Shown here one piece after another: positions 52,604 through 62,172 of a stretch of 64,000 nt of DNA. How positions within the stretch are numbered: position 1 is the first letter of the stretch; every line of letters begins with the position of its first letter. The notes beneath the pieces are model-generated. The model saw nothing but the letters and a program-made list of their open reading frames with translations, was not told the DNA's origin and did no database searches. Both the position numbers and the translations under genes were made by a program. Origin of the DNA: Oceanidesulfovibrio marinus (lineage in GTDB: Bacteria > Desulfobacterota > Desulfovibrionia > Desulfovibrionales > Desulfovibrionaceae); contig NZ_CP039543.1 of NCBI RefSeq assembly GCF_013085545.1, positions 1,674,001 to 1,738,000 on the forward strand. Direction: 5' to 3'.

Positions 52604-53680
52604 ATGAGTAATCCCGGAACACATAGCTCGCGCGACAGGAGCTCGCCCATCCGTGGCGCTTCCTCGCGCGGGCTCGTTCTGGGCGTCGCCGCTCTTCTGC
52701 TCAGCGTATTGTCCTTCCTGGCCGCCTGCACCATGGGGCCGTTCCACGTGCCGCTGTCCACGGTCTGGGACGTGCTGACCGGCGCCCACGGCGTCGATGA
52801 CACGGCGCGTGTGGTCGTGTTGGACATCCGCCTTTCCCGCGCGGTGCTTGCCTGGCTTGCCGGCGCTGTGCTCGCCGTAGCCGGCGCTGCGTACCAGGGC
52901 GTGCTGCGCAACCCGCTGGCCGACCCCTTCACCCTGGGCGTATCCAGTGGCGGCGCCTTCGGCGCAGCCATCGCCATCCACATCGGCCTTACCGGCTCGC
53001 TGCTGGCCGGCTCCGGCCTCACGGCCTTGCCTCTGGCCGCCCTTGCCGGCAGCCTTTGCGCGCTGCTCGTTGTGCTCATGCTGGGCCGCCTGGCCGGCCC
53101 GTTCCGCCGCGAGACCCTGGTCCTGGCCGGCATCGTGGTCACCACATTTCTCTCGGCGTGCATCGCATTCGTGAAATCTTTGGACGAGGAGGCGGTCAGC
53201 GCCATCGTCTTCTGGATCATGGGCAGCTTTCAGGGACGGGGTTGGGCGCACGTACTGCTCTTCGCGCCGTACGCTGCCATCGGCACGGCCGTGGTCTTCC
53301 TGCTGTCCAAGGAATTGGACATCCTGGCATTGGGCGACACCCAGGCCAGTCAGCTCGGCGTCAACGTGGACCGCTCGCGCATGCTGCTGCTGTTCGGGGC
53401 CAGCTTCGCCGCCGCGGCGGCCGTGGCGGTCTCGGGTATCATCGGCTTTGTGGGCCTGGTAGTGCCGCATCTGGTGCGCCTGGCCATCGGCGGTGCGCAC
53501 CGGCCTTTGCTCGCGGTCTCCGCACTTGTAGGCGGTCTGCTGCTCCTCTGGTCGGACGTGCTCGCGCGCATCGTGCTGCCCGGCGGCGCGGAGTTGCCCG
53601 TAGGCGTTGTCACTGCGCTGTTCGGCGGCCCCTTTTTCTGCGTACTCCTGGCCCGCCGCGCCAGAAGGGAGAACGCATGA
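52604..53680 (+). CDS. btuC: FecCD/BtuC-family ABC permease
   Basis: A 358-residue permease with about ten helices. Family motifs are RLSRAVLAWLAGAVLAVAGAAYQGVLRNPLADP (seen in RLSRAVLAWLAGA and RNPLADPFTLGVSSG) and GFVGLVVPHLVRLAIG, which contacts the ATPase. Under the B12 riboswitch, its cargo is a corrinoid, cobalt-porphyrinoid or haem-like compound rather than an ordinary siderophore. The stop overlaps the next gene by ATGA. Confidence 0.92.
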   Translation: MSNPGTHSSRDRSSPIRGASSRGLVLGVAALLLSVLSFLAACTMGPFHVPLSTVWDVLTGAHGVDDTARVVVLDIRLSRAVLAWLAGAVLAVAGAAYQGVLRNPLADPFTLGVSSGGAFGAAIAIHIGLTGSLLAGSGLTALPLAALAGSLCALLVVLMLGRLAGPFRRETLVLAGIVVTTFLSACIAFVKSLDEEAVSAIVFWIMGSFQGRGWAHVLLFAPYAAIGTAVVFLLSKELDILALGDTQASQLGVNVDRSRMLLLFGASFAAAAAVAVSGIIGFVGLVVPHLVRLAIGGAHRPLLAVSALVGGLLLLWSDVLARIVLPGGAELPVGVVTALFGGPFFCVLLARRARRENA

Positions 53681-54531
53681 GCCGCCCGTCTAATATCCTG
53701 GACAACTCCACGAACCGTCATGTGGATACTTCGATGCCCGACCCGATGATCCGGGTGGAAAAGCTGCATTGCGGCTACGGCCGTCGCGCCGTGCTCTCCG
53801 ATATCGACCTCGAGGTTGGCCGCGGCGAGATGGTCGGCCTGCTGGGCCCCAACGGCTCCGGCAAGACCACCCTGCTCCTGGCCCTCTCCGGCGTGCTCGC
53901 CCCGGAGTCCGGCCGCGTGCTTCTGGACGGGGACGACGTGCACGCCATGCCGGCCAAGGAGCGCGCCCGGCGCATCGCGGCCGTGCCCCAGCACATCGAG
54001 CCGAGCCACGACCTCACCGTACGCGAGTTCGTGCTCATGGGCCGCTACCCGCACCTCTCGTTCCTGGCGCGATACGGCGAAAACGATCACGCCGCGGCCG
54101 AGACGGCCATGCGCGAGACCGGGACCATGCACCTGGCGGAGCGCTCTGCCGGCGGCCTTTCCGGGGGCGAGCTGCAACGCACGGCCATTGCCCGCGCCTT
54201 TGCCCAGTGCCCGCAGGAAGACGCCGTGCTCCTGCTGGACGAGGCAGCCTCCGGCCTGGACGTAGCGCACAAGCTGCACATCCACGATCTGCTCCGCGCC
54301 CGGCACCGCGCCGGCGCCACCGTGGTCTCCGCCATCCATGACCTCAACCTCGCCGCGCTCTACTGCTCCCGCCTCGTCTTCCTCAAGGAAGGCCACATTG
54401 TGCTGGACGGCCCCACGGCTGAGGTCTTTACCGAGACCCATCTGACCGAAATCTACGGCGCAAAGCTCACCGTGTTCCCGCACCCGGTAACCGGCGCGCC
54501 CCAATGCTGTCTGGTACCAAATAATGACTAG
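53677..54531 (+). CDS. btuD: BtuD-type ABC transporter ATP-binding protein
   Basis: A 284-residue ATPase with Walker A GPNGSGKTT, Q-loop AAVPQHIE, signature LSGGELQR, Walker B VLLLDEAASGLD and switch SAIHDLNLA. About 25 residues precede the ABC domain, slightly more than usual, so an internal start at MPDPMIR is possible. It overlaps btuC by four bases and the next gene by eight. Confidence 0.92.
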   Translation: MSRPSNILDNSTNRHVDTSMPDPMIRVEKLHCGYGRRAVLSDIDLEVGRGEMVGLLGPNGSGKTTLLLALSGVLAPESGRVLLDGDDVHAMPAKERARRIAAVPQHIEPSHDLTVREFVLMGRYPHLSFLARYGENDHAAAETAMRETGTMHLAERSAGGLSGGELQRTAIARAFAQCPQEDAVLLLDEAASGLDVAHKLHIHDLLRARHRAGATVVSAIHDLNLAALYCSRLVFLKEGHIVLDGPTAEVFTETHLTEIYGAKLTVFPHPVTGAPQCCLVPNND

Positions 54532-55432
54532 ATATTTCTGCGTGTTCGCGGCGCTGCTCTGCCTGCTTCTGCCGCTTTCCGCCTCTGCCCAGGTCTCCAT
54601 TACGGATGACGCCGGCGACGCGGTCACCCTGGATGCGCCGGCCGCGCGGGTCATCTCCCTGTACGGCGCGTTCAACGAGATCATCGCGGCCATGGATCTA
54701 ACGGACCGTCTAGTGGCGCGCACCCGCGCCGACGAACTGCCGCCGGAGATCACCGCGTTGCCGTCCATCGGCACCCACATGCGGCCCAACGTGGAGCTCA
54801 TCCTGGGCCTGCGGCCCGACCTGGTGTTTCAGATGGCCGGACGTCGCGCCGCGGCCGGAGAGGCCGTGGCCGCCCTGCGCGCCAAGGGCATCACCGTGAC
54901 GGTTTTCGACATCCATACTTTTAATGGATTGTTCTCTGCGATTACGCGCATGGGCGTGCTGCTGGGCGCGGAGGGCAAGGCCGGGGAGCTCATATCCTCT
55001 ATGCAGAGCCGGCTGGACGCCGTGACCCAGGCCATCGGCACCGTGCCGCACCGGCCCAGCGTGTTTTTCGAGGTCCGCTACCCCAATCTGCTGGCCGTCG
55101 GGCGCGGCTCCATGGTCAACGACGTAATCCGCGCCGCCGCCGGCGCAAACTGCGTGGACTCCCCGCGCAAGCTCGTTCGCCTCAACGAGGAAGAGCTGCT
55201 GCGGCTCGACCCGGACGTCTACGTGGTGCAGCAGGGCCCCATGAACCCGGACCCGCTGCCCCCCTCGGAGCGGCCGCACTTCCGCACCCTGGCCGCCGTG
55301 CAGAGCGGCCATATCTACACCGTGGATGAGCAGCTTTTCTCCCGGCCCGGCCCGCGCAGCGTGGACGCCGTGGAGGAGCTGGCCGCCGCCTTGTATCCGC
55401 ATTTATTTGACAACACAGGAGAAAAGCCATGA
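54524..55432 (+). CDS. btuF: BtuF-type periplasmic binding protein
   Basis: A 302-residue class III binding protein with a signal peptide cut near SASAQV (residue 23), the opening VSITDDAGDAVTLDAPAARVISL (here seen as ITDDAGDAV and RVISLYGAFNEI) and the two-lobe pattern of the family (RPDLVFQ; PRPSVFFEV-like PHRPSVFFEV). It hands its ligand to BtuCD. It overlaps btuD by eight bases and cbiL by four. Confidence 0.9.
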   Translation: MTRYFCVFAALLCLLLPLSASAQVSITDDAGDAVTLDAPAARVISLYGAFNEIIAAMDLTDRLVARTRADELPPEITALPSIGTHMRPNVELILGLRPDLVFQMAGRRAAAGEAVAALRAKGITVTVFDIHTFNGLFSAITRMGVLLGAEGKAGELISSMQSRLDAVTQAIGTVPHRPSVFFEVRYPNLLAVGRGSMVNDVIRAAAGANCVDSPRKLVRLNEEELLRLDPDVYVVQQGPMNPDPLPPSERPHFRTLAAVQSGHIYTVDEQLFSRPGPRSVDAVEELAAALYPHLFDNTGEKP

Positions 55433-56139
55433 GCTATGGCACATTATATGGTGTGGGCGTCGGTCCCGGCGACCCCAAGCTGCTGACCCTGCGCGCCGTG
55501 GAGGTGCTGGGCCTGGCGGACAGGATCTACGCGGCCTCGTCCACCAAGAACGACCACTCCTTTGCCCTGGACATTGCCGAGCCGCACCTCAAGGACGGAG
55601 CCGACATCGTGCGCCTCGGCTTCCCCATGACCAAAGACACGAACATTCTGCACACCTCGTGGCGGGAGAACGCCGCCGTGGTGGCCGAGTTCCTGCGCAC
55701 CGGCAAAAGCGCGGCGTTTCTCACCCTGGGCGACCCCATGCTCTACTCCACCTTTGCCTACGTGGCGCGGGAGCTGGAGCGCGACTTCCCGGAGATTCCC
55801 GTGGAGGTTGTGCCCGGCATCACCGCCATGCAGGCCGCGGCGGCGCGGACGCGGACCATGCTCGCCGCCGGCAGCGAAAGCCTGGCCGTGCTCTCGGGCG
55901 TGGCGGACGAGGAGCAGCTGCGCTCCACCCTGCACGTGGCGGAGAACTTGGTGATCCTCAAGGCATACAAGGGGTTCAGGATGATTCGACGGGTTCTGGA
56001 GGAGGAAGGCATGGCCGGCCGTGCGCGGTTCGCCTCTCAGGTGGGCCAGGACGGCGAGACCGTGCACACGCGGCTGGAGGAAGTACCGGACAAGCCGCAC
56101 TACCTCAGCCTGGTCATGGTGCCGGCGCAGGAAAAATAA
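55429..56139 (+). CDS. cbiL: Precorrin-2/cobalt-factor-2 C20-methyltransferase
   Basis: A 236-residue SAM-dependent methyltransferase of the corrin pathway. The family signatures are GVGVGPGDPKLLTLRAV near the start, LTLGDPMLYSTFAYV near residue 96 and VVPGITAMQAAAA near 125. The substrate is the product of CbiK, so the first and last genes of this operon encode consecutive steps of anaerobic B12 synthesis. The TGA of btuF overlaps its ATG. A long imperfect hairpin follows the stop (about 56145-56190). Confidence 0.93.
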   Translation: MSYGTLYGVGVGPGDPKLLTLRAVEVLGLADRIYAASSTKNDHSFALDIAEPHLKDGADIVRLGFPMTKDTNILHTSWRENAAVVAEFLRTGKSAAFLTLGDPMLYSTFAYVARELERDFPEIPVEVVPGITAMQAAAARTRTMLAAGSESLAVLSGVADEEQLRSTLHVAENLVILKAYKGFRMIRRVLEEEGMAGRARFASQVGQDGETVHTRLEEVPDKPHYLSLVMVPAQEK

Positions 56140-56210
56140 ATCGGCGGACGAAGCGCGATACGACCATTGCTGCGCCCGGTCCGCCGTCTATAAATTTAGA
56201 CAGATCAGTC

Positions 56211-56693
56211 TTACGCGCTTTGCCGCAGCTGGGCGGCGTGCTCGCGGAACAGCATGGTGTAGACGCAGGCGTTGACCAGGGCCTCGGCGGCCGGGTCGTC
56301 CTTGCGCACGCAGCATCCAATTCGCGGGCCCTCGGTGCGCACCACCTCGACCTCGATGTCTCCGGCCAGACTCATGCCGCGGTGGACGATCTCCATGCGC
56401 AACATATCGCCGGGCTTGAACTGGAAGCCGCTGGCGCTGGCGTCGAAGGACATGCCGCCTGCGCCGATGTCGATGAGCGGGAGCTCGCCCAGGAACGGGC
56501 CCAGCCGGACGCTGGAGCCTCCCACCTCGTGGCGGTCGCAGCCGCGGCGCTCGTGGGGTTCGCCCACCAGCACCTTGGCGGTGTGGCCGCAGTGCGGGCA
56601 CCGCGCGTCCAGTCCGTGCATCGCCGCCGGGACCTTGCGTTCGTGACCGCAGGCCTGACAATACCCCTTGGAGAACGACAAGACCGTAGCCAT
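56211..56693 (-). CDS. PilZ-domain protein with N-terminal zinc-ribbon-like cysteines
   Basis: A 160-residue protein. The first 40 residues hold two Cys-x2-Cys pairs (CQACGHE and CPHCGHT) that look like a zinc ribbon. Next is a PilZ-like domain with RRGCDRHEVGG and DIGAGGMSF, which correspond to the RxxxR and D/NxSxxG c-di-GMP-binding motifs; the first is weaker (RRGCDR). It probably links c-di-GMP to an unknown target. Confidence 0.75.
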   Translation of the reverse strand: MATVLSFSKGYCQACGHERKVPAAMHGLDARCPHCGHTAKVLVGEPHERRGCDRHEVGGSSVRLGPFLGELPLIDIGAGGMSFDASASGFQFKPGDMLRMEIVHRGMSLAGDIEVEVVRTEGPRIGCCVRKDDPAAEALVNACVYTMLFREHAAQLRQSA

Positions 56694-57135
56694 GAGACCG
56701 CTCCTTGTTTTGCAAACGTGGGGCTGCTCCCCCCGGACCCCAACACGAGTGGGCGCAGGAGAGAGATTTTTTCCGGCCCGGGGGGGCGCAGCCTGTCACG
56801 AAGGGGACGGCGGCAGCGGCTGGAGGTACACCGTGGCCACCGTCCCGTAGCCCGATAGAAATCCTCTAGACTTTGTTTTGAATTTATCTCAAATTTCAGA
56901 GCATGTCTATATTTCTTCAAATATTTCTTGATGTTATGTGAATTTACATCGCCTTAGAGCGGGTATTGTTGATTAACGTCGGTTTTTGTTGATGCATTTT
57001 TTTAAGATTTTCTTCTGGGCCCACGCCGTCTTGCGGTGGGCTTGACGCCACCCGCGGCATCGCTGTACGAACCGTGCACGCGCCACGCGACCGGTTTTCA
57101 TCGTTTCACCCACCCATATCGCCAAGGGAAGCACC
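56694..57135. other. 442-bp intergenic region before ychF
   Basis: The left half is GC-rich with palindrome-like stretches (for example CCGGCCCGGG near 56774). The part from about 56870 to 57010 is strongly AT-rich and probably holds the divergent promoters of the PilZ gene and ychF. No gene was found. Confidence 0.4.
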
Positions 57136-58230
57136 ATGGCTCTCGATATCGGCATCGTCGGACTGCCCAACGTGGGCAAATCCACCCTGTTCAACGCGCT
57201 GACCAAGGCCCAGAACGCCGAGGCCGCCAACTACCCCTTCTGCACCATCGAGCCCAACAAGGCCGTGGTCCCCGTGCCAGACGCGCGGGTGGACGCCCTG
57301 GTTACGCTCGTCAAGCCGGCCAAGGTCATCTACGCCACGGTGAACTTCGTGGACATCGCCGGCCTGGTGCGCGGCGCCTCCAAGGGCGAGGGCCTGGGCA
57401 ACAAGTTCCTGGCCAACATCCGGGAATCCCACGCCATCCTCCACGTGGTGCGCTGCTTCGAGGACGGCGACGTGGCCCACGTGGACGGCTCCGTGGACCC
57501 CATCCGCGACATCGAGACCATTGAGACCGAGCTGCTGCTGGCCGACCTCCAGGCCGTGGAGAACCGCCTGGAGCGCACCCGCAAGCAGCGCGGCGACAAG
57601 AAGGCCGCGGCCATTGCCGACCAGCTTGAAAAGCTGCGCGACCACATTGCCGGCGGCGACCCCGCCGCCACCTACGAGCCGCCCAACGACGACATGGTCA
57701 GGCAGCTCAAGGAGCTCTCCCTGCTCTCGGCCAAACCCATGATCTACTGCGCCAACGTGGACGAGGCCGGCCTGACCGAAGAGCCGGAGCTGGTCACCCG
57801 CGTGCGCGAGTACGCCGAGGCGCGCGGCGCCGAGGTCGTGCGCATCTGCGCGCGCATGGAAGAAGAGCTGCTGGGCCTCTCCGAAGAAGAGCAGGCCGAG
57901 TACCTGACCGAGTACGGCGTCACTGCCGGCGGTCTGGAGCAGGTCATCCGCACCGGCTACAAGACCCTCGGTCTCATCAGCTTCCTCACCGCCGGCCCCA
58001 AAGAGGTGCGCGCCTGGACCGTGACCCGCGGCGCCAAAGCGCCCCAGGCCGCCGGCGTCATCCACACCGACTTCGAACGCGGCTTTATCCGCGCCGAGGT
58101 CATCTCCTTTGACGACTACGTCCAGTACGGCTCTGAGGCCGCCTGCCGCTCGGCCGGCGTGCTGCGCGTGGAAGGCAAGGAGTACGTGGTCCAGGACGGC
58201 GACGTGGTCCACTTCCTGTTCAACGTGTAG
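57136..58230 (+). CDS. ychF: Ribosome-binding ATPase YchF
   Basis: A 364-residue Obg-family protein. The P-loop is [15 protein letters not shown]3 is [18 protein letters not shown], and the usual NKxD is changed to NVDE (CANVDEAG), the mark of ATP rather than GTP use. The C-terminal TGS domain ([15 protein letters not shown]) is intact. It acts in translation and stress responses. A cluster of palindromes and a strong terminator follow. Confidence 0.97.
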   Translation: MALDIGIVGLPNVGKSTLFNALTKAQNAEAANYPFCTIEPNKAVVPVPDARVDALVTLVKPAKVIYATVNFVDIAGLVRGASKGEGLGNKFLANIRESHAILHVVRCFEDGDVAHVDGSVDPIRDIETIETELLLADLQAVENRLERTRKQRGDKKAAAIADQLEKLRDHIAGGDPAATYEPPNDDMVRQLKELSLLSAKPMIYCANVDEAGLTEEPELVTRVREYAEARGAEVVRICARMEEELLGLSEEEQAEYLTEYGVTAGGLEQVIRTGYKTLGLISFLTAGPKEVRAWTVTRGAKAPQAAGVIHTDFERGFIRAEVISFDDYVQYGSEAACRSAGVLRVEGKEYVVQDGDVVHFLFNV

Positions 58231-58236
58231 GGCTCC

Positions 58237-58343
58237 GAGGGCTTTGCCCTCAGGCTCCACCAGGGAGCAATGCTCCCTGGACCCTAATCTGGGGTCCGGG
58301 GACCAGCGGTCCCCGGCAGGGGCTGGGGGACAGTGTCCCCCAG
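58237..58343. repeat. Cluster of four GC-rich palindromes after ychF
   Basis: Units: GAGGGC/GCCCTC (58237-58251), CAGGGAGC/GCTCCCTG (58261-58280), CCGGGGACC/GGTCCCCGG (58295-58317, short spacer) and CTGGGGGACA/TGTCCCCCAG (58324-58343). Each has 6-9 bp arms and a 2-4-base centre, and all keep a similar purine-rich to pyrimidine-rich layout. Confidence 0.8.
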
Positions 58344-58393
58344 GCAACCATGATCATTTATTCCAAATAGTTAGGTTGTTACATAGACACCAT

Positions 58394-58436
58394 AATCCGG
58401 GCTGCGGCTTTTTTTGCTGCAGCCCGGATTTTTTTT
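58394..58436 (+). terminator. Terminator of ychF
   Basis: A perfect 12-bp stem (AATCCGGGCTGC with GCAGCCCGGATT) and a run of eight T. Confidence 0.93.
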
Positions 58437-58833
58437 GAACAATCAACGCCCCATACGGCGCTCGTGCAAGCAATAACGTTGCTTCCCGCATCTTGTTAGA
58501 CAAATTTGACAAACCCAATGTTCCGTGTATGGTACGAGACTCCAGATGCGGGTCCCGCGTTCCGGTTCATGACGCGACGTGTCCGCATCGACCGACGTAG
58601 CAATCAAACTCATACGTGTGCGTATTGCATCCATGGATTGCGTTTTGCTCTGCGTTTTGGGTGTAATTTGTACATCATCGATGCACAATTTTCACAGAAC
58701 TGAAACACTGCATCGGTAATCTATTGGTACGTCATGCACAATTGCCGTATTGCTTCTGTCTTGCTTCCCCGGGTCACGCCTACTCATGGGGATGGGCGGC
58801 GACCCCTTCGCTAAGGAAAACCCAGGAGATCAC
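58437..58833. other. 397-bp intergenic region, nothing clear
   Basis: Between the ychF terminator and the methyltransferase gene. An imperfect inverted repeat with GATGCGG and CCGCATC arms lies near 58545-58590. Short frames on both strands do not look like protein. The promoter of the methyltransferase gene should be here but I could not fix it. Confidence 0.35.
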
Positions 58834-59469
58834 ATGAGCGGTTCCAACCTCGAACTCTGGAAAGCGACGTACGATGCCGAAACCCAGGATCAGCTGAACG
58901 ACGCCTACAAGCTCTGGTGCACGGACTATGACCGCGACTGCGTGCAGGGCATGGGCTACGTGGGCCCGATGACGGCCTGCAGGATGCTCGACACCTACCT
59001 CGAATCGCCCGAGAGCCGCGTGCTCGACGCCGGCTGCGGTACCGGCCTCGTGGGCCAGGTCCTCTCCAAACACGGCTACGGCCGGGTGGACGCCATGGAC
59101 ATTTCCAAGGACATGCTCCAGGTGGCCAAGGAGAAAGACGTTTACAACAAGTTTTTCCAGGCCGACATGAGCGAGCCCTTGGAGGTTCTGAACGATGACA
59201 CATACGACGCCAGCATCTGCGTGGGCACGTTCACCTACAAGCACGTGGGGCCCGAGGCGTTCAACGAGCTCATCCGCGTGACCAAGCCCGGCGGCTACGT
59301 CTGCTTCACCATCCGCGACGGCGCCTACCAGGAGTACGGCTACCGCAAGCGCATGCACGAGCTGGAAGCCGACAACCAGTGGGAGCTGCTGGAGATGGCC
59401 AAGCAGGACTATCTGATCAAGGAAGGCGTCACGGCCAAGTTCTGCGTCTATCGCGTGGGCAACTGCTAG
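58834..59469 (+). CDS. Class I SAM-dependent methyltransferase
   Basis: A 211-residue Rossmann methyltransferase with the SAM loop VLDAGCGTGLVGQVL (near residue 67), DAMDISKDMLQVAKEK and TKPGGYVCFTIRDG. The substrate is unknown. The start is set by AGGAGATCAC before ATG; in-frame ATGs upstream lack a site. It stands alone with a terminator behind it. Confidence 0.88.
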   Translation: MSGSNLELWKATYDAETQDQLNDAYKLWCTDYDRDCVQGMGYVGPMTACRMLDTYLESPESRVLDAGCGTGLVGQVLSKHGYGRVDAMDISKDMLQVAKEKDVYNKFFQADMSEPLEVLNDDTYDASICVGTFTYKHVGPEAFNELIRVTKPGGYVCFTIRDGAYQEYGYRKRMHELEADNQWELLEMAKQDYLIKEGVTAKFCVYRVGNC

Positions 59470-59495
59470 CTCTGCCTATTCCACAAGTGGAATAC

Positions 59496-59529
59496 AAAGG
59501 CCGGTCGCGTCATTGCGGCCGGCCTTTTT
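59496..59529 (+). terminator. Terminator of the methyltransferase gene
   Basis: AAAGGCCGG and CCGGCCTTT flank a 14-base loop, followed by T5. A small ATTCCA/TGGAAT hairpin lies just before it. Confidence 0.88.
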
Positions 59530-59628
59530 GATGGTATCGCTGCTTATTTTCACAGCTTCCCGCTTCCATCCATCGCTCCGGTGGGGTACAACTGTCCGAG
59601 AACACAACACAGCCCACGGAGGAACCAT

Positions 59629-61278
59629 ATGGCCGTCCATCCCTTGGCCGGGAAGCAGGCGCCGGAATCCGTCCTGCCCAACATCCCGCGTCTCATGACC
59701 TGTTTTTACGAGCTCACGCCCGACCCGGCGAACCCCGACCAGCGCGTTGCTTTCGGAACCTCGGGCCATCGCGGCGTGTCCTCCAACGGCTCGTTCAACG
59801 AGAACCACATCGCGGCCGTGACACAGGCCGTGTGCGAGCACCGCGCGGCCAAGGGCATCAACGGTCCGCTCTTTCTGGGCATGGACACCCACGCCCTGTC
59901 CGAGGCGGCCATGGCCACGGCCCTGGAAGTCCTGGCGGCCAACGGCGTCACGGTCATGTACCAGAAGGATTTCGGCTACACGCCAACGCCCGTCATATCC
60001 CACGCCATCCTTACCTGGAACCGCGACCACAAAGACGCCACGGCCGACGGCATCGTGATCACGCCGTCCCACAACCCGCCGGACAACGGCGGCTTCAAGT
60101 ACAATCCACCGAACGGCGGCCCGGCCGACACGGACGTGACCAAGGCCGTGGAGGAGCGCGCCAACGAGCTCCTGGAGAAGGACCTCGCCGGCGTAAAGCG
60201 TATCCCTTATGCCCGCGCCCTGAAGGCCGAGACCACCCGCGAGTACGACTATGTGCAGCCGTACGTGGCCGATCTGGCGGACATCGTGGACATGGAGGCC
60301 ATTGCCCGCGCCGGGCTAAAACTGGGAGCCGACCCCCTGGGCGGATCGGGCATCGGCTTCTGGGAGCCCATTGCCGAGCACTACGGCCTGGACATCACCG
60401 TGGTGAACAAACACGTGGACCCGCGCTTCGCCTTCATGCCGCTGGACAAGGACGGCGCCATCCGCATGGACTGTTCGTCGCGCTTTGCCATGGCCGGTCT
60501 GCTGGCGCTCAAGGACCAGTTCGATCTCGCCTTTGGCAACGACCCGGACTTCGACCGCCACGGCATCGTGACCCGCACCGGACTGATGAACCCGAACCAT
60601 TTTCTGGCCGTGGCCGTGGATTATCTCTTCGACCACCGGCCTGGCTGGAGCTCGGACCTCAAGGCCGGCAAGACCGTGGTCACGTCCATGATGCTGGACA
60701 AGGTGGCCGCGGCCAAGGGCCGCGCCGTGTACGAAACGCCCGTGGGCTTCAAGTACTTTGTGGAAGGGCTCGGCACCGGTTTCCTTGGCATCGGCTGCGA
60801 GGAGTCGGCCGGCGCGTCATATCTGCGCAAGAACGGCGCTGTGTGGACCACGGACAAGGACGGCATCATCATGGACCTGCTCGCCGCCGAGATCATGGCC
60901 GTGCGCGGCAAGTCGCCCGACATCATCTACAACGAGCTGGCCGAGAAGTTCGGCGCGCCGCTCTACGAGCGTTACGAGGCTCCGGCCAATCGCGAGCAGA
61001 AAGCCGCCTTCAAGAAGCTCTCGCCGGAGATGATCACGGCCGACTCCCTGGCCGGCGACCCCATCGAACAAATCCTGACCAACGCGCCCGGCAACAACGA
61101 GCCCATCGGCGGCCTCAAGGTGGCGACGCAGAGCGGCTGGTTCGCGGCCCGGCCCTCCGGCACCGAAGACGTCTACAAGATCTACGTGGAAAGCTTCAAC
61201 GGCGAGCGCCATATGAAACAGCTGCACGAGGAAGCCCAGGCCATCGTGGACGCCGCGTTCAAGGCGGCCGGAGTGTAA
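59629..61278 (+). CDS. pgm: Phosphoglucomutase (alpha-D-glucose phosphate-specific)
   Basis: A 549-residue enzyme that interconverts glucose-1-phosphate and glucose-6-phosphate. All four active-site loops are visible: FGTSGHRG near the start, the phosphoserine in [11 protein letters not shown], the metal loop in NDPDFDRHG, the sugar loop [11 protein letters not shown] and the phosphate loop [12 protein letters not shown]. Length and motifs match the E. coli Pgm type. GGAGGAACC precedes the ATG. Confidence 0.96.
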   Translation: MAVHPLAGKQAPESVLPNIPRLMTCFYELTPDPANPDQRVAFGTSGHRGVSSNGSFNENHIAAVTQAVCEHRAAKGINGPLFLGMDTHALSEAAMATALEVLAANGVTVMYQKDFGYTPTPVISHAILTWNRDHKDATADGIVITPSHNPPDNGGFKYNPPNGGPADTDVTKAVEERANELLEKDLAGVKRIPYARALKAETTREYDYVQPYVADLADIVDMEAIARAGLKLGADPLGGSGIGFWEPIAEHYGLDITVVNKHVDPRFAFMPLDKDGAIRMDCSSRFAMAGLLALKDQFDLAFGNDPDFDRHGIVTRTGLMNPNHFLAVAVDYLFDHRPGWSSDLKAGKTVVTSMMLDKVAAAKGRAVYETPVGFKYFVEGLGTGFLGIGCEESAGASYLRKNGAVWTTDKDGIIMDLLAAEIMAVRGKSPDIIYNELAEKFGAPLYERYEAPANREQKAAFKKLSPEMITADSLAGDPIEQILTNAPGNNEPIGGLKVATQSGWFAARPSGTEDVYKIYVESFNGERHMKQLHEEAQAIVDAAFKAAGV

Positions 61279-61307
61279 CACTCAGTTATTAAGAGAGCCT
61301 CCGGCGG

Positions 61308-61441
61308 CCGGGGAACACTGTTCCCCGGACCCCAGTTCTGGGTCCAGGGAGCTGTGCTCCCTGGTGGGAGCCCGAGGGCTAAGCCCCTCGGAGTCTTAAC
61401 CGGAGCCCAGAGACGGGGCGAGGCAGGGGGCCGTTGGCCCC
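61308..61441. repeat. Dense cluster of GC-rich palindromes after pgm
   Basis: At least five units follow each other: CCGGGGAAC/GTTCCCCGG (61308-61328), GGACCCAG-like arms (61327-61345), CCAGGGAGC/GCTCCCTGG (61344-61364), CGAGGGGCT-like arms (61373-61390) and GGGGGCC/GGCCCC (61426-61441). Neighbouring units share bases, so they look like one composite block. It fills most of the 219-bp gap to the next gene. Confidence 0.8.
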
Positions 61442-61497
61442 GTGTGGGGTGTTCGATGGGCAGAGCCCCTCGAAGCATACAAGCATAGGATATAATA

Positions 61498-62001
61498 ATG
61501 CATCTTCAGCAACCCGAGACCGACGCCATTCTCCGCGGCCTCCAGGACAGTTGCACCATTCTCTCTGGGTTTGTAGCCGCCATTCCGGAAGAGGCGCTCC
61601 ACCGCGTGCGCGGCGAGGGATTCTGGACCATTGCCCAGCACGTTGCCCACTTGGCGGACGTCCAACCTATGGGGCTCGGGCGGCTCACCCGGATGCTCCA
61701 GGAGGACACCCCGGAGTTCATCCCCTTCTTTCCCGATGAGGAAACGAACAGCAAACCGGCGCCGCCCCCGCCTGTCCAGCAATCTCTGGCCGACTTCCAG
61801 AAAGGCAGGCAGGCCATTGTCGACCTGCTCACCGGCATAGCCCCCGCCGATTGGGCGCGCACAGCCATCCACCCGGAGTATCAGCAGTACGGCGTGCAGA
61901 TCTTCGCCCGCCATATCCTGATGCACGACCATTGGCATATGTATCGAATAGAAGAACTCTGGCTCACGCGGGATGCCTATCTGACCAGCATGGGAGGCTG
62001 A
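61498..62001 (+). CDS. DinB-like four-helix-bundle protein
   Basis: A 167-residue protein with the DinB/YfiT layout: a first helix (ETDAILRGLQDSCTILSGFV), WTIAQHVAHLADVQ with the first metal-binding histidine, and FARHILMHDHWHMYRI carrying the others near residue 138-142. Family members are metal-binding and some transfer low-molecular-weight thiols; the role here is unknown. Palindrome clusters lie on both sides. No strong ribosome site is seen (ATAGGATATAATA before ATG). Confidence 0.82.
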   Translation: MHLQQPETDAILRGLQDSCTILSGFVAAIPEEALHRVRGEGFWTIAQHVAHLADVQPMGLGRLTRMLQEDTPEFIPFFPDEETNSKPAPPPPVQQSLADFQKGRQAIVDLLTGIAPADWARTAIHPEYQQYGVQIFARHILMHDHWHMYRIEELWLTRDAYLTSMGG

Positions 62002-62065
62002 TCCCAATTTGGGGTCAAGGGGCCAATGGTCCCTTGCGGGGTGTCCGAGGGGCAGAGCCCCTCGG
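62001..62065. repeat. Cluster of palindromes between the DinB-like gene and dnaE
   Basis: Units: ATCCCAATTTGGGGT (62001-62015, imperfect), CAAGGG-GACC-type arms (62016-62036) and CCGAGGGGC/GCCCCTCGG (62045-62065). Confidence 0.75.
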
Positions 62066-62172
62066 AGTCTCGAGCGTCCTCTGATAGACGCCTCCTTCTG
62101 CGCATTGCCCCTGCGCACGCCTTCTGGTACCCTTTCCCGATCAATCCGTAACCTCCACAACACGCTGATATC

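Noticed and set aside
58237-62065. CRISPR array made of the repeated palindromic units
   Set aside because: Units vary in sequence, are not evenly spaced, have no unique spacers of constant length, and no cas genes are near.
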